Source of the DNA: CALBPI01 sp039815365
Lineage (GTDB): Bacteria; Pseudomonadota; Gammaproteobacteria; Steroidobacterales; Woeseiaceae
Direction of reading: 5' to 3'
Length of the DNA stretch: 15,820 bases
Assembly: GCA_039815365.1 (NCBI GenBank)
Contig: JBCBZK010000079.1
Span: 1 to 15,820, forward strand
Of this stretch, positions 7,701 to 13,425 are shown in pieces. Both the position numbers and the translations under genes were made by a program. The first letter of the stretch is position 1. Each line of letters starts with the position of its first letter. The notes under the pieces were generated by a model. The model ran no database searches, had not been told where the DNA came from, and worked only from the letters and a program-made list of their open reading frames with translations.

Positions 7701-9846
7701 GGGCCGCGCTACTACCGCCGCCGCCGCCACAGGTTGCTGTCTGCTCAATGTCGTCTACGAAGAACGTCCAATTGTCGGGGTCGCCTGCGGCATCGCCCGC
7801 TGTACCATTATCGAAAATGAAGGTAATGGCCGTCGCCGGGTCACCTGCTGTGGTACCGGCAAAGTCGAAACACAGCACCTCCCAACCGGTGCCACCATGA
7901 GTGACCGTGCGCTCTTGATTCAGACCTTCGAGCTTAAACAACACATCCACGGAGCGGGTGGCGTAAACCTTGACCTGATAGGCCTCTCCGGAAGTGAAGT
8001 CAACGGCACCGCCAAGGTCGAGCGTGGTTCCTCCGAACACTTCGCCGGCAAACTTCTGAATCTGGGCTGACATCGCACTCGGGTTGATACCACTAGTATC
8101 GGGGTTCGCCTGAACAGAGCCAACGCCACCGCCGAAATCGTTAAAGACGAACGTGCCACCAGCCTCAAAGTCGGTGGTCGTAGCCGCGCTGGGACCACCG
8201 CTGCCACCGCCACCCGAGCCATCGCCGCTAAACGCGATGTCGTCAAAGAAGATAACGTTTTCCTGAGTACGCGCATTGAAGTCGGGGAAAATCACCAGAC
8301 CCGTAATGTCAGTGTTATTCGGGTCGCCGATCACGCCCGAGAAATCAAACGTCAGTGCTTCCCATTGGTTAACGACCGTATTCGCAACGAGAATCTCGCC
8401 GGTTGACCCGCCAGCGGCGTTTTCAAACTTGACACCAACATCGCTAATGACGGGCTTCCAAACCAGTAACGTCACCGTGCTATTCGTCGCGTCTAACGTG
8501 AACGTTGGGAGATCTTGTGTGACCGCGCCTGCGAATGGCATTCCTGCCAGGCGTGCCGTAAATTGGCCAACGGTCGCAGAAGTGTTCAGACCTGACATAT
8601 CCGGGTTGGCAATCACTTCAAGCGCCGGGTTATCGCTGTTCTCAAACACCGACCATGTAAATCCGCTGCCCGTTGCTGCCGTTTCGAAATCGATTGCTGC
8701 CGTGGCGGAGCCGCCACCACCACCACCGCCGGAACAACTGGCAACCTGTTGGATGTCATCGAACAAAAACGTCCAGTCGTCTGGATTATTGGTTGCGTCG
8801 CCGTTCGTGCCGTTGTCGAAAATGAAGGTGATCGCTGAGGTCGCCGGACCGGCGCTGTCACCAGTGAAGTCGAAACACAACGTCTCCCATTCGCCGCTAC
8901 CGCTATGGGTCAGTTCCCGCTCTTTGTCGAGACCTTCGAACTTGAACAGTACCGGCACCGCTCGCTCAGCCCACACCTGCATGGTGAACGCCTCGCCCGC
9001 GCTGAAATCAACGGCGCTTGCGAGTGTCAGCGTGCTACCGCCGAAGACTTCGGCTGGAAATTTCTGCATTTGCGCAGTTTGTGCGCTCGTATTGGTACCC
9101 GTCATTTGCGGATTCGCAATGACGGTGCTGGCACCACCACCGAAGCCTGCGTCCATGCCGAAATCGTAAGACATTGGGTCGGCTTCGAAATCGATCGGTA
9201 AAGCGGTTGTGTTACCACCCCCGCCGGTGCCACCACAACTTGCGACCTGCGTGATGTCGTCGTAGAGGAACGTCCAATTGTCTGGGTCGTTCGCAGCATC
9301 ACCATTCACGCCCAGATCAAAGATGATCGTGATACCTGTGACGGTTGGACCCATCGTGTCGTTCGTGAAATCGAAGCACAGCTCTTCCCAGGCATTACTA
9401 CCCGTATGACTCACTGAGCGCTCTTTATCGAGACCTTCGAACTTGAACAACACCGGCACCTGGCGCGGCGAGAACACTTTCATTGTGAATGCCTGGCCGT
9501 CGGAAAAATTCACGCCGGCAGGCTGATCAATCGTCGTACCACCAAAGGGTTGGTCGGCGAACTTACGCATCTGCACCACTTGATCGCTGGTATTGATGCC
9601 ATTCTGCTGCGGGTTAGGAATAACGTCAGACGCGCCGCCCGCGAAGTTCGCGAGTGTTGCGGCAGGGCACGCATCTTCAAAGTTAATCGGGTCACAGAAC
9701 CCTGCTGGAAGCTCAGGCGGCGGTGGCGCCGGAGTTCCGGCAATGGGCTCAGGACCATCACCGTTGCCAAAGCAACCGGCCAATGCCAGACAGGAAACGA
9801 AACTAATAGACGCGCGCTGAATTCGCGCAATGAAAAAGTCATGCAT
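4738..9846 (-). CDS. 1702-residue lipoprotein scaffold of ten carbohydrate-binding-like modules
   Basis: The N-terminus has a lipoprotein signal (LALAGC, lipidated Cys25, +2 Phe, so probably outer membrane) and a Pro-rich spacer (about 38-48). The remainder is ten tandem β-sandwich-type modules of about 150-160 residues joined by Gly/Ser-rich linkers; no catalytic domain is visible. Each module starts with DFE or similar, has an ANP-(D/Q)-x-(S/T)-G-x-(N/T)-S core, and ends with a D-(D/N)-(I/V) strand. They resemble modules often attached to marine bacterial laminarinases, so binding of β-1,3-glucan is the best inference; I cannot assign a CBM family number. The gene lies between the GH16 laminarinase and the hydrolase-barrel fusion, which fits a surface glycan-capturing antenna. 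The start is the only Met before the lipobox; its ribosome site is weak (AGAGA). The array is intact with no stops. It could alternatively be an adhesin-like structural protein. Confidence 0.9.
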   Translation of the reverse strand: MHDFFIARIQRASISFVSCLALAGCFGNGDGPEPIAGTPAPPPPELPAGFCDPINFEDACPAATLANFAGGASDVIPNPQQNGINTSDQVVQMRKFADQPFGGTTIDQPAGVNFSDGQAFTMKVFSPRQVPVLFKFEGLDKERSVSHTGSNAWEELCFDFTNDTMGPTVTGITIIFDLGVNGDAANDPDNWTFLYDDITQVASCGGTGGGGNTTALPIDFEADPMSYDFGMDAGFGGGASTVIANPQMTGTNTSAQTAQMQKFPAEVFGGSTLTLASAVDFSAGEAFTMQVWAERAVPVLFKFEGLDKERELTHSGSGEWETLCFDFTGDSAGPATSAITFIFDNGTNGDATNNPDDWTFLFDDIQQVASCSGGGGGGGSATAAIDFETAATGSGFTWSVFENSDNPALEVIANPDMSGLNTSATVGQFTARLAGMPFAGAVTQDLPTFTLDATNSTVTLLVWKPVISDVGVKFENAAGGSTGEILVANTVVNQWEALTFDFSGVIGDPNNTDITGLVIFPDFNARTQENVIFFDDIAFSGDGSGGGGSGGPSAATTTDFEAGGTFVFNDFGGGVGSVQANPDTSGINPSAMSAQIQKFAGEVFGGTTLDLGGAVDFTSGEAYQVKVYATRSVDVLFKLEGLNQERTVTHGGTGWEVLCFDFAGTTAGDPATAITFIFDNGTAGDAAGDPDNWTFFVDDIEQTATCGGGGGSSAALAVDFEADPATYDFGMDAGFGGGASTVIANPQMTGTNTSAQTAQMQKFPAEVFGGSTLALSEAVDFNNGEAFTMQVWAQRAVPVLFKFEGLNKERVLTHSGGGAWETLCFDFTGDSAGPATSAITFIFDNGVNGDATNNPDDWTFLFDDIQQVADCGVPAASFPVAFEDDPMSYDFGPDAGFGGGASTVIANPDMSGINTSAQTARMQKFAAADFGGSTLALDGNVDFSAGEFFTMKVWATREVPVLFKFEGLNQERSVSHSGSGGWESLCFDFSGNTAGPVSAAITFIFDLGVVGDATNNPDDWTFYFDDIEQGTSCDTGGGSGGGGMASAAVDFESPTTGADFTWGVFENVDNPALEIIANPDASGANTSATVAQFTARQAGQPFAGTITSDLPTFTLDATNSTVTLAVWKSVISNVGVKFENAAGGSTGEILVANTLTDQWEVLTFDFSGVIGDPNNTDITGLVIFPDFDARTQENVIYFDNVTFSGEATGGGGGTGPTADASTDFEGGGTFTFNDFGGGVAMIANNPDTSGINTSASVAQFQKFAGETFGGSTLDLAGTVDFSAGEAYQVKVYATRSVDVLFKLEGLNQERTVTHGGTGWEVLCFDFTGTTSGDPATAITFIFDNGTAGAAATDAANWTFFADDIDQVSSCGGGSSAVLPVDFEADISSYVFRDGGGFGGGQGAVVANPDMMGNSSAQVGQMQKFAGEVFGGTTLDLGGTFDLPANSAFTMNVRATRVVPVLFKLEGGPIGEISVDHGGTGWETLCFDFGALAGNGTDGITLIFDLGTAGAAATDPENWTFYFDDITLTSGCGGGGGGGSTSAAIDFESASTGAGFTWSVFENVDNPALEFIANPDATGINTSATVAQFTARQAGQPFAGTITSDLATFTLDATNSTVTIMVWKSVISNVGIKFENGIGGSTGEILVPNTVTDQWEELTFDFSGVIGDPNNTDITGFIVFPDFEARTQENVVYFDNVTFGDGS
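4747..9696 (-). repeat. Ten protein modules in an A-A-B-A' super-repeat
   Basis: Module boundaries in bases, in reading order: 1 (A) 9235-9696; 2 (A) 8734-9204; 3 (B) 8224-8700; 4 (A') 7729-8178; 5 (A) 7234-7704; 6 (A) 6748-7218; 7 (B) 6235-6708; 8 (A') 5737-6192; 9 (A) 5254-5718; 10 (B) 4747-5223. Type A carries FKFEG, LCFDF and WTFxFDDI with a Cys near the end. Type A' has a shorter start (FxFNDFGGGV) and VLFKLEGLNQERTVTHGG. Type B has FTWxVFEN, DATNSTVT, GGSTGEI and LTFDFSGVIGDPNNTDITG, and lacks Cys. Modules 2 and 5, 4 and 8, and 3, 7 and 10 are the closest groups, indicating duplication of a four-module block followed by a partial third copy. Linkers are mostly runs of Gly codons. Confidence 0.9.
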
Positions 9847-9971
9847 GACGGAAAGTCTCTGGTGAAGTTCTGATGTGCGTACGGCAGTAGTGAGCGTTGT
9901 CTTGCGACACGCCAGGTATTCTATGCGTCATACCATTCTGCCCCCCGGTCAGATATGTGGCCTGAATCAAG

Positions 9972-9985
9972 GCTGCCGAAGCAGC
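9972..9985 (-). other. Intercistronic hairpin with UUCG tetraloop
   Basis: In the 182-base gap between the GH16 gene and the ten-module gene, the minus strand reads GCTGC-TTCG-GCAGC: a 5-bp stem closed by the unusually stable C(UUCG)G tetraloop. No T run follows on the minus strand, so it is more likely an mRNA-stabilising or processing element than an intrinsic terminator. On the plus strand it is followed by a T-rich stretch, but no plus-strand gene ends here. I see no convincing promoter in the rest of the gap. Confidence 0.4.
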
Positions 9986-10028
9986 GCTGTTCTTGTTTTA
10001 ACTATTGGTGCAATCCGTGCGCTGCGTA

Positions 10029-10976
10029 CTAGGGCTCACCCGAATAGACGCGAACCCAGTCGACTTCCATCGTCACTGGGAATACGGTATTCGCGTCAGG
10101 CGACCCTGGGAAATTGCCGCCAACGGCGACATTGAAAATGATGTAGAAATTCTGATCGAACGGCGCCGGGTACGGTGCCGCTGTCGATGACCAGGCAGAC
10201 TGGCTATAGTACAGAGTGTCATCTACGTACCAGCGAATCTCGCTGGCATCCCACTCGATCGCATAGACATGAAAATCGTCTGTCGCGCTTGTGGGAACAA
10301 TGTAGGTCTCGGAAGTTGATTGGTTTGCCGGGAATTCGCCGCCATAGTGAATGGTGCCGAATACACGGTTACCGCCGGCGGCGTTAAGGTTCACCGCTTC
10401 CATGATGTCGATTTCGCCGGTCGCGGCCCAGCTGCCGTAAGGACTGTCTTGCGACAGCAACCAAAACGCCGGCCATAGGCCTTGGCCACCCGGCAGTTTC
10501 ATGCGTGCTTCGATGCGACCATAGCGAAACGCGAATCGGTCGCGAGTATTCAGGCGCGCCGACGTGTATTGAAACGCCCCGACCTGTTCCTCACGCGCGG
10601 TAATCTTGAGCATGCCGTTGTCGAGTTGCGCGCTATCGGGCAGATAGTACTGCAGCTCGTTGTTGCCCCAGCCGGGTATGCCGTATTCGGTGCCGTCGCC
10701 TGTTTCGAAAAACCAGACGTCGGCATCGAGGGCCGTGCCATTGAATTCGTCGTTGAAGACCATGGTGAGCGTATCGCCAGGCGACACCTCGTTATTGCTT
10801 GCAATCGTCAGTGACGGATTTTCGGAGTTGGTGTTGCTCTGATCACCAATCGCTATCGGTGGCGCGATATCGACACCTGCTAACTGCGACGGACGACTGT
10901 CCGAACACCCCACAGTTGCTACACAGATTATGGTCAACGCTGCGGAACGCAGATTGGCCGGCAAGCCGATGCTCAT
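10029..10976 (-). CDS. GH16 β-1,3-glucanase (laminarinase) lipoprotein
   Basis: This 315-residue enzyme should hydrolyse internal β-1,3 bonds of laminarin-type glucans by the retaining mechanism. The lipobox is ATVGC with Cys24 and Ser at +2, consistent with an outer-membrane lipoprotein. A low-complexity spacer of about 45 residues precedes a single GH16 domain (about 70-313). The signature GEIDIMEAVN supplies nucleophile E188, assisting D190 and acid/base E193. Upstream, GWGNNELQYY and GRIEARMKLPGGQGLWPAFWLL are typical of bacterial laminarinases; the domain closes with MEVDWVRVY. There is no attached binding module, which contrasts with the module-only protein encoded next. GGGGGATC lies 4 bases before the ATG. 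It is the first gene of the downstream operon, behind a LacI-type operator, a promoter and a leader hairpin. Confidence 0.95.
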   Translation of the reverse strand: MSIGLPANLRSAALTIICVATVGCSDSRPSQLAGVDIAPPIAIGDQSNTNSENPSLTIASNNEVSPGDTLTMVFNDEFNGTALDADVWFFETGDGTEYGIPGWGNNELQYYLPDSAQLDNGMLKITAREEQVGAFQYTSARLNTRDRFAFRYGRIEARMKLPGGQGLWPAFWLLSQDSPYGSWAATGEIDIMEAVNLNAAGGNRVFGTIHYGGEFPANQSTSETYIVPTSATDDFHVYAIEWDASEIRWYVDDTLYYSQSAWSSTAAPYPAPFDQNFYIIFNVAVGGNFPGSPDANTVFPVTMEVDWVRVYSGEP

Positions 10977-10988
10977 TTTGATCCCCCG

Positions 10989-11038
10989 AAAAAATGGCTG
11001 GACGGATGCCGCACACGCAGTCGGTGCGGCTCGCCAGC
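10989..11038 (-). promoter_or_regulatory. Leader hairpin with T6 tract before the GH16 ribosome site (possible attenuator)
   Basis: On the minus strand, GCCGCAC (11024-11030) pairs perfectly with GTGCGGC (11008-11014) around a 9-base loop. An outer 5-bp stem GCTGG/CCAGC (11034-11038 with 10997-11001) is possible across an internal loop. Two bases after it come six T residues (10989-10994), then the GGGGG ribosome site. This resembles an intrinsic terminator in the leader, or a structure that limits access to the ribosome site. If transcription begins near 11036, as the predicted promoter suggests, the outer stem would be incomplete, so function is uncertain. Confidence 0.35.
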
Positions 11039-11042
11039 GTAT

Positions 11043-11071
11043 GGGATACCAATTTATGACAGCGCTGTCAA
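11043..11071 (-). promoter_or_regulatory. Predicted σ70 promoter of the GH16 operon
   Basis: A perfect -35 TTGACA (11066-11071, minus strand) is followed after 17 bases by TATCCC (11043-11048) as a weak -10, improved by a TGG extension directly before it (extended -10). Transcription would start near 11036, giving a leader of about 60 bases. The -35 lies inside the palindromic operator, a classic arrangement for repression. Confidence 0.5.
11057..11070. promoter_or_regulatory. Perfect 14-bp palindrome TGACAGCGCTGTCA, LacI-family-type operator
   Basis: The site is perfectly self-complementary with a central CG, the usual form of LacI-family operators. It matches the TGACA-RCGY-TGTCA core known for proteobacterial sugar regulators such as NagR of Xanthomonas. 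It overlaps the predicted -35 of the GH16 operon, 81 bases before the ATG. No LacI-family gene is present in the window, so the regulator would be encoded elsewhere. Confidence 0.6.
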
Positions 11072-11095
11072 ATTGCGCCTTCAGACATCAGTTAG

Positions 11096-11116
11096 AACAC
11101 GCTTGCCGAGCGTGTT
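11096..11116 (-). other. Inverted repeat with 8-bp stem upstream of the GH16 promoter
   Basis: AACACGCT (11096-11103) and AGCGTGTT (11109-11116) are perfect reverse complements around a 5-base loop. The element lies between the possible small ORF and the GH16 promoter. No T run follows on either strand, so it is either an RNA hairpin ending or processing the upstream transcript, or a second protein-binding dyad. Confidence 0.45.
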
Positions 11117-11135
11117 GTGATCCACTGTTTACAGG

Positions 11136-11333
11136 CTAACCGGCAACGAGCGAGTTTTGTGTCGGCTCCGCAATCGGATGCGCTATTGCGCGAGACGGTT
11201 CTTCGACGTCGCTACGACAATCACGTTTTCTTAGCGCTCTGTCGTCGACCACGATAGGTGCAATCGCTGGCGCTACGACAGTCATGCCGCGCAGACTGAA
11301 TGCAAATGGATCACGTTGTGTCTTACGTTTCAT
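11136..11333 (-). CDS. Possible small protein of 65 residues, unknown function
   Basis: The ORF begins with ATG 10 bases after a perfect AGGAGG (11344-11349), the strongest ribosome site in the window. The product has a basic start (MKRKTQR), a short hydrophobic stretch (about 17-29, MTVVAPAIAPIVV) and a charged, Arg- and Pro-containing second half with one Cys (39). The hydrophobic stretch is too short and too interrupted by Pro to be a clear membrane segment. It lies between the LysR gene and the GH16 promoter on the same strand. I recognise no family. Without homologues it could be a chance ORF; the ribosome site is the main argument for it. Confidence 0.35.
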   Translation of the reverse strand: MKRKTQRDPFAFSLRGMTVVAPAIAPIVVDDRALRKRDCRSDVEEPSRAIAHPIAEPTQNSLVAG

Positions 11334-11358
11334 AATGTGCTGTCCTCCTGGCCAATTG

Positions 11359-11388
11359 AAAAAACTCGATCCGTGTAGGACCGCGATC
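11359..11388 (-). terminator. Weak intrinsic terminator candidate after the LysR gene
   Basis: On the minus strand, GATC (11385-11388) and GATC (11368-11371) pair, extended by two C-G pairs if one G is bulged, and three bases later come six T residues (11359-11364). The stem is short and imperfect, so termination would be inefficient. It could end the GH3-GH17-LysR transcript or allow partial read-through into the small ORF and the GH16 region. Confidence 0.3.
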
Positions 11389-11451
11389 TAATCTAAGGGC
11401 AGCAGCAAAGAAGGACAAACGGATAGAATTCAGCCGACACATGATTTTTTT

Positions 11452-12348
11452 TCATGCGACGTTGGCAAACGTCTCCAGAACCCAGGCAGTGACGGCCGCA
11501 ATCGCAGGATCGACTTCAGCATCGGGCTCCCACACGACATAGTAGGACTGGTCGGCGATGAGATCCTGCTCAAACAATCGCACGACGCTGCCTTCGGAGA
11601 ACCACAGCTCACCCATCGGTACAGGCACGAGCGCAGCACCAATGCTGCGCTGAGTAGCTCGCAGCACGGCGATCATGCTGTCGAGTCGGGTCACTTTGGA
11701 ATTCGGCGGCAGCTTGATACCACTGGCAGCAGACCATTGCGACCACGCATCAGCCAATGTGTCATGCACAATCAAAGGGAATTCACTCTCGATACGCCTC
11801 GAATCGAACCGTAGGTTCGCGTAAAAATCTGGCGAGCCTGCCGGTACCAGTCGCAATGGGAACAGTGCGCGCGACGATAAACCCTTGGGTGGCTCGCTAA
11901 ACAGCCTGATCGATAAGTCGGCGTCGGTAGGGTGACGCTCAGCAGTTTCATCGCTGGAACCAACAACCACATCGATGTGCGGATAGGCTTCATTGAAATC
12001 GCTAAGGCGCGGCACGAAATACTCACTGGCGAAAAAGGGTTGCACCGACACCCGCACGCTAGCGCGCTCTATCACCGACCGATGCTGAACGACAGCCTCG
12101 TCCATCGCCTGCACGAGTGGCCGTAGCTCGTCATACAAGGACTGACCGGTGGATGTCAGCATGAGTTCGCGTCCACTGCGGTCGAACAGCGACACGTTAA
12201 GAAACGCTTCCAGGTTTTTGATCTGATGGCTTACGGCAGACGCCGTGATAAACAGATCATCAGCGGCTAACTTGAAACTCTGGTAGCGCGCGGCCACGCA
12301 AAACGTACGTAAACCACGTAGTGATGGAATAGCCCGCTTGCTCATCAT
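11452..12348 (-). CDS. LysR-family transcriptional regulator (GcvA-like)
   Basis: This 298-residue protein has the standard LTTR length. The winged HTH occupies about residues 9-68 (PSLRGLRTFCVAARYQSF, LAADDLFITASAVSHQIKNLE, then SLFDRSGRELMLT), which is the GcvA-like subgroup pattern. The effector-binding domain (about 95-295) has the typical two-lobe layout, with VSVQPFFASEYFVPRL at its start. The gene starts 18 bases after the GH17 stop; two consecutive ATG codons are possible, with only a weak ribosome site. Its place at the end of the GH3-GH17 cluster suggests that it responds to a breakdown product of the glucan and controls its own operon and perhaps the GH16 operon. The palindrome at 15658-15674 is a plausible binding site. 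The effector cannot be read from the sequence. Confidence 0.92.
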   Translation of the reverse strand: MMSKRAIPSLRGLRTFCVAARYQSFKLAADDLFITASAVSHQIKNLEAFLNVSLFDRSGRELMLTSTGQSLYDELRPLVQAMDEAVVQHRSVIERASVRVSVQPFFASEYFVPRLSDFNEAYPHIDVVVGSSDETAERHPTDADLSIRLFSEPPKGLSSRALFPLRLVPAGSPDFYANLRFDSRRIESEFPLIVHDTLADAWSQWSAASGIKLPPNSKVTRLDSMIAVLRATQRSIGAALVPVPMGELWFSEGSVVRLFEQDLIADQSYYVVWEPDAEVDPAIAAVTAWVLETFANVA

Positions 12349-12366
12349 GACTTCAAGAATCCGTGG

Positions 12367-13392
12367 CTACTTGCGGAAACGCTGCTTGGGACTGCGATCT
12401 ACGAAAAACAATCCCCAGTGCTTTTCGGCGCCATCGGCATTGTCCGGATTGCCTTTCCACGGTTCGTCGAAGGCTTCAAAAAAGAACACGGTGACGTTGG
12501 ATGCGGTAGCCCATGCAGCCATCGCATTAAAGTAGATTTCCTGCGACGCTTCACTAGCGCGTCCGTCGAACTCGGATGCGGTCGTCGCCCAACCTGCCTC
12601 GAGAATGGCCAGCGTGGTGCCGGGCAAGGCCTGCTGAACGCGCGCCATATTTTCTATGGTGTATGCCATCGCCTCGTCAATGCGCTTACCTTCCCAGGCG
12701 GGATACGTATGGACGCCAACGAAGTCGAGTTCGCGCGCCAACGGTGCGCCGTCCGAAATCCACCACTCGTAGTTCTCAGCAACGCTGACTTGCTGCGTGA
12801 TTGCTGCCTTGACGGATCGCACATAGCCGATCATTGCATCAAGAGGCACCATATGATCCGTCCAACTAACCAACGCCTCATTGCCAACGTTAACGGCAAC
12901 GATAATGTCATCGTACTCCTGCGCTAGCGCGATCCCACGAGCAACTTCGCGAATGTTAGCTTCAGTGTTGCTGGCAAGTTCATTCTCGGGAATCGGCTCG
13001 TAGAGCCAGGCGCAACCCTCGTGATTGCTAAACTCGGCTTCTAACCAGATGCCTTGCAGCACTTTGATTGGCAGCGCTTCGGAGCGGATCAACTCAAGCG
13101 TTGTACGTGAATTTTCACCAGCGTCATACAGGCGGATCAAGCGAAAATCATGTGCGACCAAAATGCGCAAGTCCTCGAGAATCTGTGCTCTCGACGGATT
13201 GCGGGCACCGTCTCCCCGATCCGGGTGCTGCCCTTCTCTAAACCCGGAATAGGCGACCGCCATCGATTCTCTGACCAGCAGCGAATCTGGGGTCTGCTTC
13301 ACAAGATCGTTATACATCGCAATGTCTGACCGCTGTGTAGCGCATCCACTGAGCAACCCGAACGCTGCTAGCGCCACCGCCCAATACTTCAT
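12367..13392 (-). CDS. GH17 family β-1,3-glucanase-like lipoprotein
   Basis: This 341-residue protein begins with a short lipoprotein signal, LLSGC with Cys17 and Ala at +2, so it is probably attached to the outer membrane. The rest is a TIM barrel of GH17 type: FRLIRLYDAGE (about 83-93), VNVGNEAL with probable acid/base E172, GVHTYPAW (226-233), and LAILEAGWAT with probable nucleophile E265, where ETGW is the commoner form; FFFEAFDEPWKG and HWGLF close the domain. GH17 enzymes from marine laminarin degraders act on linear β-1,3-glucans or oligosaccharides, in endo or exo mode; the mode cannot be told here. GGGGAAG lies about 6 bases before the ATG, and the gene follows the GH3 stop by 33 bases. 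It would process products of the GH16 enzyme before GH3 acts. Confidence 0.9.
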   Translation of the reverse strand: MKYWAVALAAFGLLSGCATQRSDIAMYNDLVKQTPDSLLVRESMAVAYSGFREGQHPDRGDGARNPSRAQILEDLRILVAHDFRLIRLYDAGENSRTTLELIRSEALPIKVLQGIWLEAEFSNHEGCAWLYEPIPENELASNTEANIREVARGIALAQEYDDIIVAVNVGNEALVSWTDHMVPLDAMIGYVRSVKAAITQQVSVAENYEWWISDGAPLARELDFVGVHTYPAWEGKRIDEAMAYTIENMARVQQALPGTTLAILEAGWATTASEFDGRASEASQEIYFNAMAAWATASNVTVFFFEAFDEPWKGNPDNADGAEKHWGLFFVDRSPKQRFRK

Positions 13393-13425
13393 ACTGCTTC
13401 CCCATGTGATTGTGTTTCACCGCGG

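Noticed and set aside
8276..9169. 297-codon open frame on the plus strand across modules 1-3 of the scaffold gene
   Set aside because: It is antisense to a clearly coding repeat array; Gly- and Asp-rich sense codons leave the opposite strand open, and its product is low-complexity Pro/Ser/Val sequence that repeats with the modules.
4747..9696. CRISPR array or DNA-level satellite as an explanation of the repeats
   Set aside because: Repeats are about 450-480 bases, in one reading frame, diverged at silent positions, with no short identical repeats and unique spacers.
11440..11455. CATGA/TCATG inverted repeat around a T run at the LysR stop as a terminator
   Set aside because: On the minus strand the spacer is a run of A, not T, and the stem is only 5 bp; it would fit a plus-strand terminator, but no plus-strand gene ends there.
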